A DNA stretch of 64,000 bases, taken from contig JAKZAP010000006.1 in the NCBI GenBank assembly GCA_023053575.1, positions 13,463,280 through 13,527,279 of the forward strand, in the 5' to 3' direction. Positions 22,530-33,350 of the stretch are shown in pieces. The position numbers were made by a program, and so were the translations under genes. The notes under the pieces are model-generated. The model saw nothing but the letters and a program-made list of their open reading frames with translations, did not search any database and was not told the DNA's origin. This DNA comes from Branchinecta lynchi. Lineage: Eukaryota > Arthropoda > Branchiopoda > Anostraca > Branchinectidae. Every line of letters begins with the position of its first letter. Position 1 is the stretch's first letter.

Positions 22530-23975
22530 AAGAAAATAGACTCAGGAATGAATCAACAGTGCCACGCACCCGTGGGCCTGATCTAAAAGGTATCTCCTGG
22601 TCCAGGATTTCCAGACAAGCAGTTCCGATGTTGATATTTAGGTAAAACTTTCCCTTGTGTACCCTCCTTGCTCTCGAGTGTTACAAAAAACCTACTCACA
22701 TGCGAAGACTTCTAGATGTCATAACGGATGAATATTTTTTCAGATATGACGGATATGCTCAATAGATTATTACTCCCAATTTCTTTGCGATGTCTTTTTA
22801 TGATGCAAATTTTTTCATACACATATTGCATCAAATTATTCACCAAGGCAATAACTTCTCTCCTGCATGGTTCGCTTTCTTAGGTTAATAAATTTTGTTT
22901 ACCAACCTCTCCCCAAGCATACCTCACCCAGTAACATTCTACCTTTGTTTCTTTTTACATTTCACAAGTTGTTGGCAGCCTACACTGTAAACTGTTACTC
23001 CGACAAAGGATTAAAATTAACTGCAGTATTTGCTACTGGATTAATCTTATCTCTAGTGGGATAAGATTAATCCGAATTAGAAATAATCTTATCTCAGTAG
23101 AGAGAATATTAATCCCAGTAGCAAATACTGCAAGATTTTTTTTTTACAGCCTGGGCATCTTTCAAAGAGCTTCCACAAACCACACGCCCGTATTCCAAAC
23201 TACTTTGTTTTATGCTGCGATTACATGTAGGTCTAATCAGTCAAAGAGGGTTCTTACGCTTCTCAGCGACCTCAGAAGTCACGCTTTTGTTTTCTTAACT
23301 GACTGATCCATCTACATGTCTGTTTTCTTCACTGGGTAATTGGCGGAATAACAGCAATTCGTCAGTCATGGCATTGTGCTGAAGATAATACAACGGAACA
23401 GGATGTGTCCCACGGTCCCTCAGATTATTAACCTCCCAAGTTCTTCTGCGGAATGCCTTAGCCTACACCCTAATTAAATGCGCGACGTTTTAATTAAAAG
23501 AAAAGACGCTTGCTTCCTTCGATACATTGGATTTTTTTCTTTACAGGAAAAGATCGGCGTGGGAGTCGACAAAGTTAATTTCTATCTGAAAGGAACTGAA
23601 GAGATTCATAAGTACGCGGTGCGTAAGCCATTAACCACGACCCACGGGAGGGTTTAGTTCCCACAAACGTCAGTTCACCTGCAATAACCGTCACTACGCC
23701 TAAATGTTCGACAGTTGGTCCACATATCAGTTGACCCATGAAGATCCGTCAGTTCACACAAACGTCACTAGCCCACAATTTTGAAATTTTATAAAAAGTG
23801 TATACAGAGGTGAGCGGCAAGCGAGCGCGTTTACATTTAACTCGCGTGTCTGCAGAAGATCCTTAAGTGCTTTGGTAAACAATCTCTGGTCGTAGTGACA
23901 GATTTTACAGGCGAACTGATGTTTGTCAACTGACGTGTGTGTGGACTGACGTTGTGACAGCGAACCCCATCAGAG
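22530..23975. other. Phosphatase intron between PTP and transmembrane exons
   Basis: It contains the palindrome at 23022-23131 and otherwise no recognisable feature. Repeated CAGTTCACACAAACGTCA/GTCAGTTCACC phrases occur at 23660-23950. Confidence 0.5.
23022..23131. mobile_element. 110-bp palindromic mini-element
   Basis: TGCAGTATTTGCTACTGGAT at the left is answered by the inverted ATCCCAGTAGCAAATACTGC at the right, with further TTAATCTTATCTC inverted copies inside. The whole can fold into one long imperfect hairpin. No target duplication was identified. Confidence 0.7.
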
Positions 23976-23980
23976 ACTAG

Positions 23981-24282
23981 GAGCGTGTTCCACCCTACTT
24001 ACTGTAGTTACTACGCACGACGTCACGAATTTTGGCTTCTTTCCGTCAGGGCTGGACCGCATTTTTAGATTTGCGGTAAAATATTACTCCACGGGATAAT
24101 CCAGCCAATCACGTTACAGAGATCCGTAGTTAAAACGCTTACTACGCTCCCGAGGGTAAACAAATAGTTACTATTAGTTACTATTTCGAGAAGGTTGGAA
24201 CTGTCAGCGTAGTAACTTTTGGTGAGGTTGGAATGGAAACAGTAACTAATAGTTGCTATTGTTAGGAGGATGGAACATGCTC
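23981..24282 (+). mobile_element. 302-bp MITE with GAGCGTGTTCCA termini, copy 1
   Basis: The ends GAGCGTGTTCCACCCTACTT and inverted GAGCATGTTCCATCCTCCT are flanked by TAG on both sides, a 3-bp duplication. The interior has TAGTAACTATTAGTTACTAT-like subrepeats. A near full-length inverted copy is at 30931-31229. A 3-bp duplication suggests a PIF/Harbinger-type element, which is an inference. Confidence 0.8.
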
Positions 24283-24444
24283 TAGATGCTTAGGAGAAGA
24301 AATCAGGAGGAATGGAGGATTCAGAGACGACTAGATTCTTAATACAGTGATCAGGAAATCTATACATGCTATCACTTGTGCTTACGCAAACGAGGCTCTG
24401 AAAAGGAATCGATCCTACGACCTAGAAGTTGACGAAATACTTAC

Positions 24445-24753
24445 CGGATCCTCATACGCGTAGTTCATGAACGATCGTTTGGATCCCCGCAGTTGGCTTT
24501 TGCTCTGACGCCATGAAAGATTCCGTATGCTGTTTCGAATGCCGAATTCACCCCCTGGCTCGCAACGCCGAGCGTAAGTGGCGCGATGCTGGCGGCGACG
24601 AACGATCAGCAGGAAAACAAGGAAAGCGACTACAGACAGACCTACAATCGCAGCGACTGTAATGCCAGCAATCATCCCGGTAGTGGTAACATGCTGGTGG
24701 GTGCCGATGGAAAGCGAATCGGGGGAGGAAGTAACTGGCTCAGCGGCAACGAT
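24445..24753 (-). CDS. Receptor tyrosine phosphatase, transmembrane exon
   Basis: This exon is 309 nt (103 codons), phase 0 at both ends (acceptor tatatttcag, donor gtaagt). About 26 extracellular residues precede one clear membrane helix, IAGITVAAIVGLSVVAFLVF and on through LLIV, followed at once by a basic stop-transfer RRRQHR. The cytoplasmic juxtamembrane part is Arg/Ser-rich (SIRNLSWRQSKSQLRGSKRS) and ends NYAYEDP, which offers tyrosines for phosphorylation. Type I topology follows from the extracellular exons upstream and the PTP exons downstream. Confidence 0.9.
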
Positions 24754-25099
24754 CTGAAATATAAGAGGGTAAACAAGCGAAAGGACCAGCGTAGAAGCAG
24801 ATAATTAAGCTGTTTAACAGAGGTGGTAACGGGGGTGGTAGTCAAGAAATCTGCGAGAAACACAGTGATTTGACAAAACTACACAGGGAGTTGTCAAAAG
24901 TTGATTTTAAGAAAGTCTCTCCACGAACTTTCGACTTTTTAAACAAAGCTAATAGCCGGAACGACGCCACTTCTCACCTAGGTTTTCGCAAAATAACGCC
25001 CCTGCTGCCTAAGGATGGTACGATTTATAAGAGGGAAGCAACGTCAGTTGAAACTAACGTCGTAACACCGTGATGAATTCTGCAATCGCGCATAGAGGA

Positions 25100-25775
25100 A
25101 TTCAAGACTAGGAATGGTCGCAATTTTGGACTTGGGCGGAAAAGTGACCTTTCATGAACTTTCTCGCCAACTTCCTGGTAAATCACGACTGTGTCCCTGT
25201 CCCTTGACCCAAAGAGTCCTCACACCAAGTTTCATCCAAATCTCGTTTCCTTCGAGCTATCGTGCTCACAGACAGACGGACACTAGTCCGGCGAAAAAAT
25301 AAAGCTAAAAACGAATTCAGCGTATCTCCTTACCCCTATATCCAACATCTCTTATTCACTTCAATGAAGCTTTAATCTATAAGAAATTTTCTGGTTTTAG
25401 CCGGATTCCGGACGAACTATATGTCCGGCTAAAATATGATTGTGATGTAAGGGTTCAGCATGCCTTCTTACCCCTAAATCAAACATCTAATCAACTACAA
25501 ATAAAACTTTTAATTTTAACAAACTTTCCGGTTTTGTCGGATTCCGGGCGAACTACTTGTCCGGCGAGAAAATTTTTTCATTTTCATGTTCAGAATTTCC
25601 CTTAATTTGAACCCCCACTGCAGAGCCCATCTACGACCTCGAGGATCCTCCCACCAAGTTTCATTAAATATCTCATTCCCTTCGATTGTTATCGTGCTCA
25701 CAGACAGGCAGACAGACGGACAACTTTTGCGATGTCATAGGTATCCCCCTATACTTACGTTTTGGGATCCCAAAA
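25100..25775 (-). mobile_element. Family B element, inverted copy
   Basis: The right end is the perfect palindrome TTTTGGGATCCCAAAA (25760-25775). Inside, CACAGACAGGCAGACAGACGG and CACAGACAGACGGACAC tracts, CCAAGTTTCATnnAAATCTC and ATTCCGGGCGAACTA phrases match other family B copies. Two related halves (25190-25300 and 25610-25740) suggest internal duplication. Confidence 0.7.
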
Positions 25776-25974
25776 ACAAGGTTTCCTGGTTTCCTTCATA
25801 TCGTCCAGGGTTTTCATACAAGCTCAGATTTTTTAAGATATCGTTGCCTACCAAGCCAAGACAACGGCACGAAAAAGTTACCGACGGTAGCTATTGGTAG
25901 AATTTGGAAAGATTTTCGCAGCAACTGTGATAGAATATGGTGGCTTCTCGTGCTTGCTGGTAATACGCTGGACC

Positions 25975-26299
25975 CTGAAGGCGTTACTAGCCAAAATGTT
26001 TTTTTTTTTTTTTTTTGGGGGGGGGGGGACGAGGGATTTAACGACTGGCTGGTAATTTTTACCGACTTTTAAAAAAAAAATCGACTAATTTTCAGAAAAA
26101 TCCAGTGGTTTCCATGAAAAAATCAACTGTTTTTTCTGTTCGACGAAAAATCGACCAATTCTCAGAAAAACCGACGGTTTTCATGAAAAAATCAATTGTT
26201 TGAGAAAAAAAAATCGCGGCGCACGGTTATTTTTACCGACTGGCCGACAGCATTGGGGGGGGGGGGGGAGTCCCCCCCCCCTCAATCGTGACGCCCCTG
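25975..26299. mobile_element. hAT-like element (family C), 325 bp, perfect TSD
   Basis: GCTGGACC is duplicated exactly at 25967-25974 and 26300-26307. The ends are CTGAAGGCGTTACTAGCC and, inverted, CAGGGGCGTCACGATTG. The interior has repeated AAATCGACnAATTTTCAGAA phrases and G/C tracts. It lies 45 bp downstream of the SEA-domain exon's donor site. Confidence 0.85.
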
Positions 26300-26343
26300 G
26301 CTGGACCACACCCGTAATTGAAGCTGAAACGGGTTGATCTTAC

Positions 26344-26843
26344 CTTTTCTGCAAGCGGCATGGCACCGTGCGAGCTTGAATTGAGGCTTCTCACAAGGGC
26401 ATCGGTCAATCTATGGCTGTAAACTCCATGATAATCGGTCACATAGCAGAGCGCCGTCACTGGTTCCGAAATACGCCGTCGACGCCGTCGCGAATTATGA
26501 ATTTCCATAGCACACCGGGCAATATTATATATTACAATCTGGCGAGGCGATATTGAGCTTGATATCTCGGAATCCTTGGAAACCATATGAGCCAAAGTCG
26601 CACGGAAGGTATCGATATTCGAACACAATTCCTTCCAGGTAATGTCCAGGCTAATGCGGACGTACAAAGGGACTTTCGGTTCAGGTTCAAGGGAGTTCTC
26701 GAAAGAATCGCCGTCTACAGCGACTTCACTACGCTGAGACGACACTTCAGGTCGTTCTGTATTTTGTGGCGTTACTTTGACTGTGGTTTCGGTGGTGACG
26801 GGCACACGAGGTGTGGTGATCGCAGGGGGAGTTGTCGTAATCT
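26344..26843 (-). CDS. Receptor tyrosine phosphatase, SEA-like membrane-proximal domain exon
   Basis: This 500-nt exon (acceptor tttttag, donor gtaaga) enters in phase 1 and leaves in phase 0. About 55 Thr-rich linker residues are followed by a compact ~110-residue domain with alternating strand/helix character: VPLYVRISLDITW, a helix DTFRATLAHMV, ISPRQIVIYNIARC, then VTALCYVTDYHG and a helix SHRLTDALVRSL. This resembles the ferredoxin-like SEA fold seen next to the membrane in several receptor phosphatases, including the PTPRN type; that is a visual judgement. Between the second and third strands lies a run of six Arg codons (26473-26490), a strong furin-like site. Three Cys residues are present. 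A hAT-like element (25975-26299) sits in the intron 45 bp past the donor, and its G/C tracts extend the raw reading frame misleadingly. Confidence 0.85.
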
Positions 26844-26849
26844 CTAAAA

Positions 26850-27060
26850 AAGAAAAAAATTATGGAGTAACTAACAGAAATAAGACAAGGGTCGATAGCA
26901 AGGGAAATAAATTGACTGGTTCCTAGCTTATCACCTTTCCGGCTGCAGCAACACAAATCGCTGCAAAACGGAATCGAGTCGGCGACATGCCATAAGATCA
27001 ACACCGTGATTCGCGGGTTATAACTAGCACTGTAGCTATAGCTGTAAACACTTTTGTATT
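26850..27060. other. Intron next to SEA-domain exon
   Basis: Ordinary intronic sequence; the polypyrimidine tract of the acceptor at 26844 is atcaa-poor and T-rich. No feature was found. Confidence 0.5.
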
Positions 27061-27094
27061 CGGACTTTTCCAGTTACCGTATCAAAAAAAAAAT

Positions 27095-27680
27095 AAAAGG
27101 AAGTCAGGATCTCGATCCGTTCATCAGCTTGAATTCCAATAAGACTTGTGTCCGTATCATCTTCGCACCGACAAAATTCCAATTTCCAGACAAGAAATTT
27201 CCTGATTACCGACAGAGCTTTTGTCGGTATCAGAAACGGAACGAAGAAAGTGTTTGTCAAAGCTCTTGTGGATTCGCCAGAACTGAAAACGAAATCCGCA
27301 AACGGTCGTCGAACCGACAAACCATGACGATTTCCCAAAAAGAAGTTATCCTGATTTATCTACAGAGCTTTGTCGGTATCAGAAACGGAATGAAGAAATG
27401 TTTGTCAGAGCTCTTGTCGGTACCGAAAACGGAATCCGCGCACAGACAAGCGCTGCCGATTTCCCAACAAGAAGTAGCTTGATTTACGAACCGAGCTTTT
27501 GTCGGTATCAGAAACGGAACGAGGATAAGTGTTTGTCGGAGCTTTTGTCGGTATTGAAAACCGATTCCGTGCACCATCTCCGCACCGACAAACCCTGCCG
27601 AGTTCCCAACAAAAAGTTTCCTGATTTATGGACAGAGATTTTATCGGTATCAGAAAAGAAATGATGGAAGTGTTTGTCGG
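27095..27680. repeat. Tandem repeat of ~130-150 bp (TTTGTCGGTATCAGAAACGG)
   Basis: TTGTCGGTATCAGAAA recurs at about 27221, 27370, 27499 and 27641. TTTCCCAACAAGAAGT-like and CTGATTTA phrases lie between. The upstream phrase CAGGATCTCGATCCG recurs at 50900, where a second array of the same family lies (50640-50960). Confidence 0.8.
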
Positions 27681-27689
27681 TTTCGCCAC

Positions 27690-28490
27690 TGCGTATGATA
27701 CATTCGAACGTTAAGGGGTAAATCTTGCAAACTGGCGTCAAAAGGGACCGAAGAAATAAAGACGAAGGCAGTTGTTCTCATTTCCGCCTTCAGAAAAGGG
27801 AAAGATAATCTGCTAAATCGTAAAAAGAATGGTGTCATCGGTGGTTTAAGGTTTGAAAGCATTTTAAAGAAGCATGTGAATAATTGCCTCAATGCAAATT
27901 CCTTGGTAAATGACCCAAAATCAGAGCCTGACTTGGCATTTTGAGTGGCTTCTTTGCGGTTGAAGAAAGCTTGCTTGCAGAACGGAAGCGCTTTCAAAGC
28001 GAGCGGTCAGCAAACTCTACCAAGTGTAAATGCATATGGTACGCCGTCAATATTCAAATTTTCGTCTATGACTGAATATTTGCGCCTTGCTTCATTGGCA
28101 CTGATTGTGCTTGAACACAAGCCAACTGCACGGTGACCCATTTTACCTTTGGCAGCCTGGCTAGTTCAACCAGTTCTAGCCTTGGATCTTCCGTTAGACA
28201 CTTGCAACCACGAACGCAAGTTTAAAAGAAGGATTTACTCCACAGTAAAAAAAATCATTCTTAGTGAATGTCTACAGCCGTTAGTTAAAACTTATACCAA
28301 TTCGAAGGGAGATAAATACTGCCAGTTGGTTGCTATATAGGCTATGGAAGTTTTAAAGGTCAACTAAGGAGTTTTAAAGGTAATAGTCGTATAAAGGTTA
28401 CAGTCGTAACATTTCTATAGAGGACCGTAAGACACCGTTATCAGGATCTTCGCATTTTACCTTTTGCGGGAATCTGCAAGTTTTATGACA
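27690..28490. other. Phosphatase intron; nothing recognised
   Basis: No repeat structure, splice-bounded frame or RNA gene could be supported here. Confidence 0.45.
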
Positions 28491-28499
28491 CTTTATTAT

Positions 28500-28741
28500 G
28501 TATGCACATCACAATGAAGTTTTACCCCAGTACTTTTCCCGTTCGTCATCTTTTCATGAACATGGAACCACTAGTTCGCAGCCGGGTTGTAGTTACTAGT
28601 AGATCGAGGTTCAGCACTAGACATGTTGGGCCTTTAGTATGGGAAGGTTTATCGACTGAGTTGAGGTCGTGTAATGTTTTACTGGATTTCCATTGCATCT
28701 TAAAGGTTCACTGTTTTGCTGTATATGAATTTTTCGTTTGA
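28500..28741 (+). mobile_element. LINE ORF2 C-terminal fragment
   Basis: The frame reads RSRVVVTSRSRFSTRHVGPL then VWEGLSTELRSCNVLLDFH, and ends in a stop at 28741. It matches the terminal R..FSxxGPxxWNxLPxELRS...F pattern of CR1/L2-type elements. The sequence is decayed, with Trp-Glu-Gly for Trp-Asn-Ser. Confidence 0.65.
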
Positions 28742-28982
28742 CAGCCGTTTAGGTAAATTTTTTTTTTAGTTAGCAGTGATTGTGGTTGATTTTCTTTGGT
28801 ACTTGTTGTTTTTTGGTTGGGTGTACCAGACCGGGTAAGTCAAGCTCCTTTTTTTTTCTTTCTTTTTTTGTAGAAGTTTTGTTGTTGTTGATGTTTAGCT
28901 TTGAGGGTAATTAGTCCCTTGAAAATTTGCCTCTGGACATTGAAGATTCTAAATTTTCTAATAAACTCTTTGTTCTCACTCA

Positions 28983-29197
28983 GGCACATGTTTTCCTCGT
29001 TCCACCTCCAAAACTGAAAAAGATCCGCTTTTGCCTGGCTCTATGGAGATAAATGCGATATGGCAGCCTGGACAAACAATCAGCTCTGGTTCAGAAGGCT
29101 GCAACCTGCGACAATTTACCGTATCCAAAAGGCGACCACTCGTAAACGATTCCGAAGTCGATAAAAATGCCAAGTGGGCAGACCGGAACATAATTCA
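28983..29197 (+). CDS. Possible isolated exon (unrecognised)
   Basis: A 215-bp segment is open between an acceptor-like ctttgttctcactcag and a donor-like gtgaga. It reads FPRSTSKTEKDPLLPGSMEI, NAIWQPGQTISSGSEGCNLR, QFTVSKRRPLVND and so on. The antisense frame is also open. It could be an exon of a gene nested in the intron, a piece of a mobile element, or chance. No family is recognised. Confidence 0.25.
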
Positions 29198-29199
29198 GT

Positions 29200-30630
29200 G
29201 AGACGTGAGAAAAAATCAAAGCTTAGACGATCAGATCACATATTTTTAAGATATTGTCCATGCTCTGTTTTTTTTTTAAGAAAAAAGTTCAAGAAAGGGA
29301 ATGAGAATAACGAGAGCAATCAACTTCTGAAGGGCACAAAGATGAGCTCCTTTGATATTCCTCGTGGTATTAATGCTGTAGGTACGTAATCATCAGGAAA
29401 CGTTGGCACACATTATACTGAACATCAACCTTTCCGGTTTCTCTGAAAGGTCTAATCAAAAAATATGTCCGTTCTTTGAACTACCTTTGAAGTAAAGACA
29501 TGTGGAGCGGGTCGCAACTTAGTAACTGGACTGACGTGTGGAAATCTGTTTTAAGATCTTGTATCACCATGGGAATAGAATTCCTAGCTTTCTTCAAGTG
29601 AAGAGTCCCTATCAAAATTAAACCAAAAGAACACTTAAATGACACATCTGTTAGAAGCCACCACGATCCTTTCTTAATAAGAGGCAGATGTCTGAGTGAC
29701 TGGCTTCACCTACCTATTGTACCATTCTGGACATCAAGGCTATGTGAAAGAAAGGAAAATAGTTACGAGATAACTAAATAAACTGATTCGAAACATAATT
29801 GTCACTTAATACGCGTGGTTGGGTACCTGGAGGTCTTGCGAAATGGAAAGTAAAATCTAACTTCCCATAATACTTGGTTGCACCGTGTGTGAATTGTGGA
29901 AAGCGCATCTCACCAGCAAGGACATCGATAAAGAGTTAAATCGGAACCATTCTAAGCATTCTTGAACAGCTCCCAGAACGACTTACTCAAATTCATCCAA
30001 CTTATTAAAATTCACTTAAACCGTAACCAGCACCGCACGTCGGCTCCACTCGTTCTCACCCGTTGTTACAAATTACCTCAACAATCAATAAAATTTCAAG
30101 TTCGCCGTTTATTCACTTCAACTATTTCGGTATTATTAAGTTAGCGTTGCTGATGTTATTACCTATTATTGTGTGTTTTATTTATTTTCTTTTCGTTGCC
30201 TATTATTTAGCTTTCACTATTGCTATTGCCCATCCAAATCACCAGTTCCAACCAGGACTCACTACGATCGTCGGATCATCTAGTGGCGCAGCTAGAAAAC
30301 TCCCACATGGACAGCTCAAGATAGAAAGCAAGAAAATAAGAGAAAAAGAAAAAGATTTCTGCAGTATCTACTTCATTCTACAATTTTTGGGGGGATCTTT
30401 ACGTCATTTCTCATCAAGTAGTAACATACATCTTTTGAGAATCTCAAAAGATATGCGCCGCGCTGAGGATAAAATACCTCTAGTGATAAATATCTATTGT
30501 GACGTCACAGGAGATTATGCGGCCTAAGCTGTTAGCTAGGGCTTATGCTGAGCTAGACTTGGCTAAAACGAGCTATGCTAAGTTTTCTCCTAAAATAAGT
30601 TAAAACTTCCAGAATATGTGGTGTCGTACC
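29200..30630. other. Phosphatase intron; no supported gene
   Basis: A 154-codon frame at 30063-30527 includes a hydrophobic stretch but has AT-driven composition and no recognisable domain or splice context, so it is not called. No repeats stand out. Confidence 0.45.
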
Positions 30631-30850
30631 AATACTCTATATGACTAGGTTCAAAACACGCCAGCGATCCTCAGGAAGAAGGAGTAAGCGTGTCCGTGCG
30701 ACTCAAAGAAAACGACTCAAATCCTGTGTCAATCAATCACCGCGGTCTTTGGGAGCAGCTGTGACACCACTTCTGCCTTTCTTCCGCTAGATACCCGGAG
30801 AGGCCGGAGATTTTGCATCGGCAAGGAGAGATAGTCATCAAGAGTGTTAT
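30631..30850 (+). repeat. Dispersed repeat, copy 2 (partner at 7478)
   Basis: Matches 7478-7665 from CCAATACTCTATATGACTA to GAGATAGTCATCAAGAGT, same orientation, with an insertion near 30735-30760. Confidence 0.7.
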
Positions 30851-30930
30851 GTCGGGATACCACACAATCGCGTCGTAAATAGTGATGTCATATGAACAGG
30901 ACCTAACGTAGTACGGTTTCTAAACACAAA

Positions 30931-31229
30931 GAGCGTGTTCCACCCTTCTACAAATAGTAACTATTAGTTACTATTTCCGTTCCAACCTCACCAAAAGTTA
31001 CTACGCTGACCGTTCCAACCTTCTCGAAATAGTAACTAATAGTAACTATTTGCTTACCATGCTCGGGAGCGTAGTAAGCGTAGTGACTACGGATCTCTGT
31101 AACATGATTGGTCGGTTCGCCCGAGGCATGATATTCTGCTGGGAAATAGAAAAGTCGTTCCATCCTTGACGGCAAAAAGCAAGAATTCGTGAAGCGCAGT
31201 AACTACGGTAAGTAGGATGGAACACGCTC
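30931..31229 (-). mobile_element. 299-bp MITE with GAGCGTGTTCCA termini, copy 2
   Basis: Inverted relative to 23981-24282 and alignable along its length, including CTACGGATCTCTGTAAC and CCAAAAGTTACTACGCTGAC. The termini are GAGCGTGTTCCACCC and its inverse, flanked by AAA on each side. The two copies differ by substitutions and small indels. Confidence 0.85.
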
Positions 31230-32158
31230 AAAAGCTACCGCCGTCTCGCTGGCCGCTCGGTTCTTTATATATAGACTCAATTATTTTCACCGATAGGAAT
31301 AAACTACAATTTTTTGTGTTCTACAACCTCCAGTGATACGATCAAACTCAACGATTTCTATCCTTGGTTGGTACGTATCTTTTTATATCTAGAGATATAC
31401 CTTTTAAGGACCTCGCGGTGTCAGATAGTCAATAGTCAAGGCAGAAATGTTGTATCGCAGGTGTATCGGCCATGCTGATAATTGCATTCTGACCCACTGA
31501 ATAATTCATGCGGGTTCGAGTGAATGAAACCCATATCGTTCTGTGGAAAACAATTTGTCTGTTCACTGCGATGTGTTTTCTTGTGCTGTAAATCTTAGAA
31601 AGAAAAGGTACAGTGTTGATTCGAACATCCATGTCAACTGATACCTGTTTCTCAATGTTTCAAACACATCTTTAACTAAGTCATTACGATCAACTCAAGT
31701 TCCTATTTGGCAAAACTTTCACAGAATGCCGTGTGCTAGACGGCTGGTGACAGTGACACTAAACATGCTTTAGCCAGTATTTTTCTGGTTGCTTAACAAT
31801 TATTCATAGCTTGAGTCCAACAGTATATGCACAAAACTGTCAATACCTTTTTTTCAGAATGTAAAAATTAACAATGCCAATTTTTTTTACAACTTTTATG
31901 CCCAGTTTGTGGCCTAATACTGCAGATACGTGATTTCATTTTTGATACGTGTGACCGATCTAATCCAATCACAGAATACGCTTTGGTTATGCGACGGAAC
32001 TGAAAGAACAATTCAAATTGATTACCCCAGGATTTAATTCCCAAAAACCTGCTACTCCAAGACCATCTTTCTCTTCCCAATTTGGTCAACAAGAACAAAG
32101 CTTTGTGTTGCTCTGCAACTACATGATCAAGATACAAGACAAAGATCAAACATCTATA
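31230..32158. other. Phosphatase intron; nothing recognised
   Basis: AT-rich, no repeat or gene signature supported. Confidence 0.45.
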
Positions 32159-32166
32159 TCGACCGG

Positions 32167-32302
32167 CAGGCCCGTATCCAGTAATTTATTTCGGGGGGGG
32201 GGGGGGGCCTGCGGGTCGAACAAAAACAGTACAGAAGACATAGATCAGAGGGAAAAGCCTATAGAAATGATTATTTTTGTATGTTTCGGGGGGAGGGGGG
32301 TG
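32167..32302 (+). mobile_element. hAT-like MITE (family D), truncated copy
   Basis: It begins CAGGCCCGTATCCAG, then a G run and GCCTGCGGGTCG, and the ACATAGATCAGAGGGAAAAG core shared with 36838-37001. The right terminal repeat is missing. TCGACCGG before it and TCAACCGG after (32303-32310) may be the remains of an 8-bp duplication. Confidence 0.75.
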
Positions 32303-32310
32303 TCAACCGG

Positions 32311-33295
32311 TATCATTCTTAAAGATCTAAATTTGCTCCGAAGGCTGCTATTGCACGATGCTGGGATGTGCACACGGATATAGTAAACTTGTATAGATCA
32401 TTTTGGACATTAAAGAAAAAATTAAAATTGACATTATCTCTGCATAAATAGTGGTGATTATTATCTCTTTACAGCTCTGTTATTATTTTTTTTTGCTGGG
32501 TCTGGTCGTAACTCAGTCACATTTAAGTTTCAAACTGAAGCTTGTTCATTATTGTTTAGTTTGCGAACTGACTGCTTTCACATTCGGTTTATTATTACAG
32601 TGTATGTTCCTGGATAAGCCTAGTATCTTCGAGACCCCCTACAGATCTCAACCTTCCATTCAATCTGCCTGGATAAATTTTACGGTCCGAATAAGCCCAT
32701 CCGACAACATTAATGGTAAGCTGCAACCCATCTACGAACTCGATCCTTCCCCTTCGAGTACATTCACCAACTTTATCCAGAGTATATCAAGCCAACTATA
32801 AGTTACCGCCGGCACAAACAGGCGGACCTGTCTATGACCAATTCATAGGTCCCTCAGTTTCGCTTGCGATCCATAAAACAAAAAACCTGGCCACCAGAAC
32901 CGAACGCCATAATTTGATTACTGGTGTCGGAAAGAAAAATCTGCACTCGGTCTTAAACCATTCCTAGCTCCAAGTACCTCACGGACACTCGACTCATTCA
33001 AACCAAAAGTCGCTGGTCACACTAATAACCAGTAGGATACCACAGTTCCGTCCCTTAGTTCGTGTGTTTTGTGGTAAGTATTATCTACAATTATTTTCAT
33101 TCATTCATTTATTTCTACTACATAGACTACATAACAAAAATATAATGCGATAAACAAGACCCCCTGAAGCTATCTTGTTGGGGGATCTACTACTATAGAC
33201 TAACCTACACTGAAAATATTCACATTACAATAGTTACTTCACATTACGAGCATAAATAAACTACACATACAGAAAGGTACTGACGGCAAAACAAG
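32311..33295. other. Phosphatase intron with LINE-like tail
   Basis: A TTCATTCATTCATTTATTTC tract at 33094-33115 followed by CTACATAGACTACATAAC resembles a retrotransposon tail. A ~116-codon frame at 32451-32801 has no recognised domain. Confidence 0.4.
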
Positions 33296-33350
33296 AAGAA
33301 CAAGAGCTACGAGCTCATATGGCACTTGTTACGAGTAGGCACGGCTCGGT

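Noticed and set aside
26233..26343. C-terminal extension of the SEA-domain frame ending in poly-Pro/Gly
   Set aside because: It runs past a good donor at 26343 into a hAT-like element whose C tract encodes the Pro run.
30063..30527. 154-codon frame with a hydrophobic stretch
   Set aside because: AT-rich composition, no domain, no splice context and no repeat relationship; probably chance.
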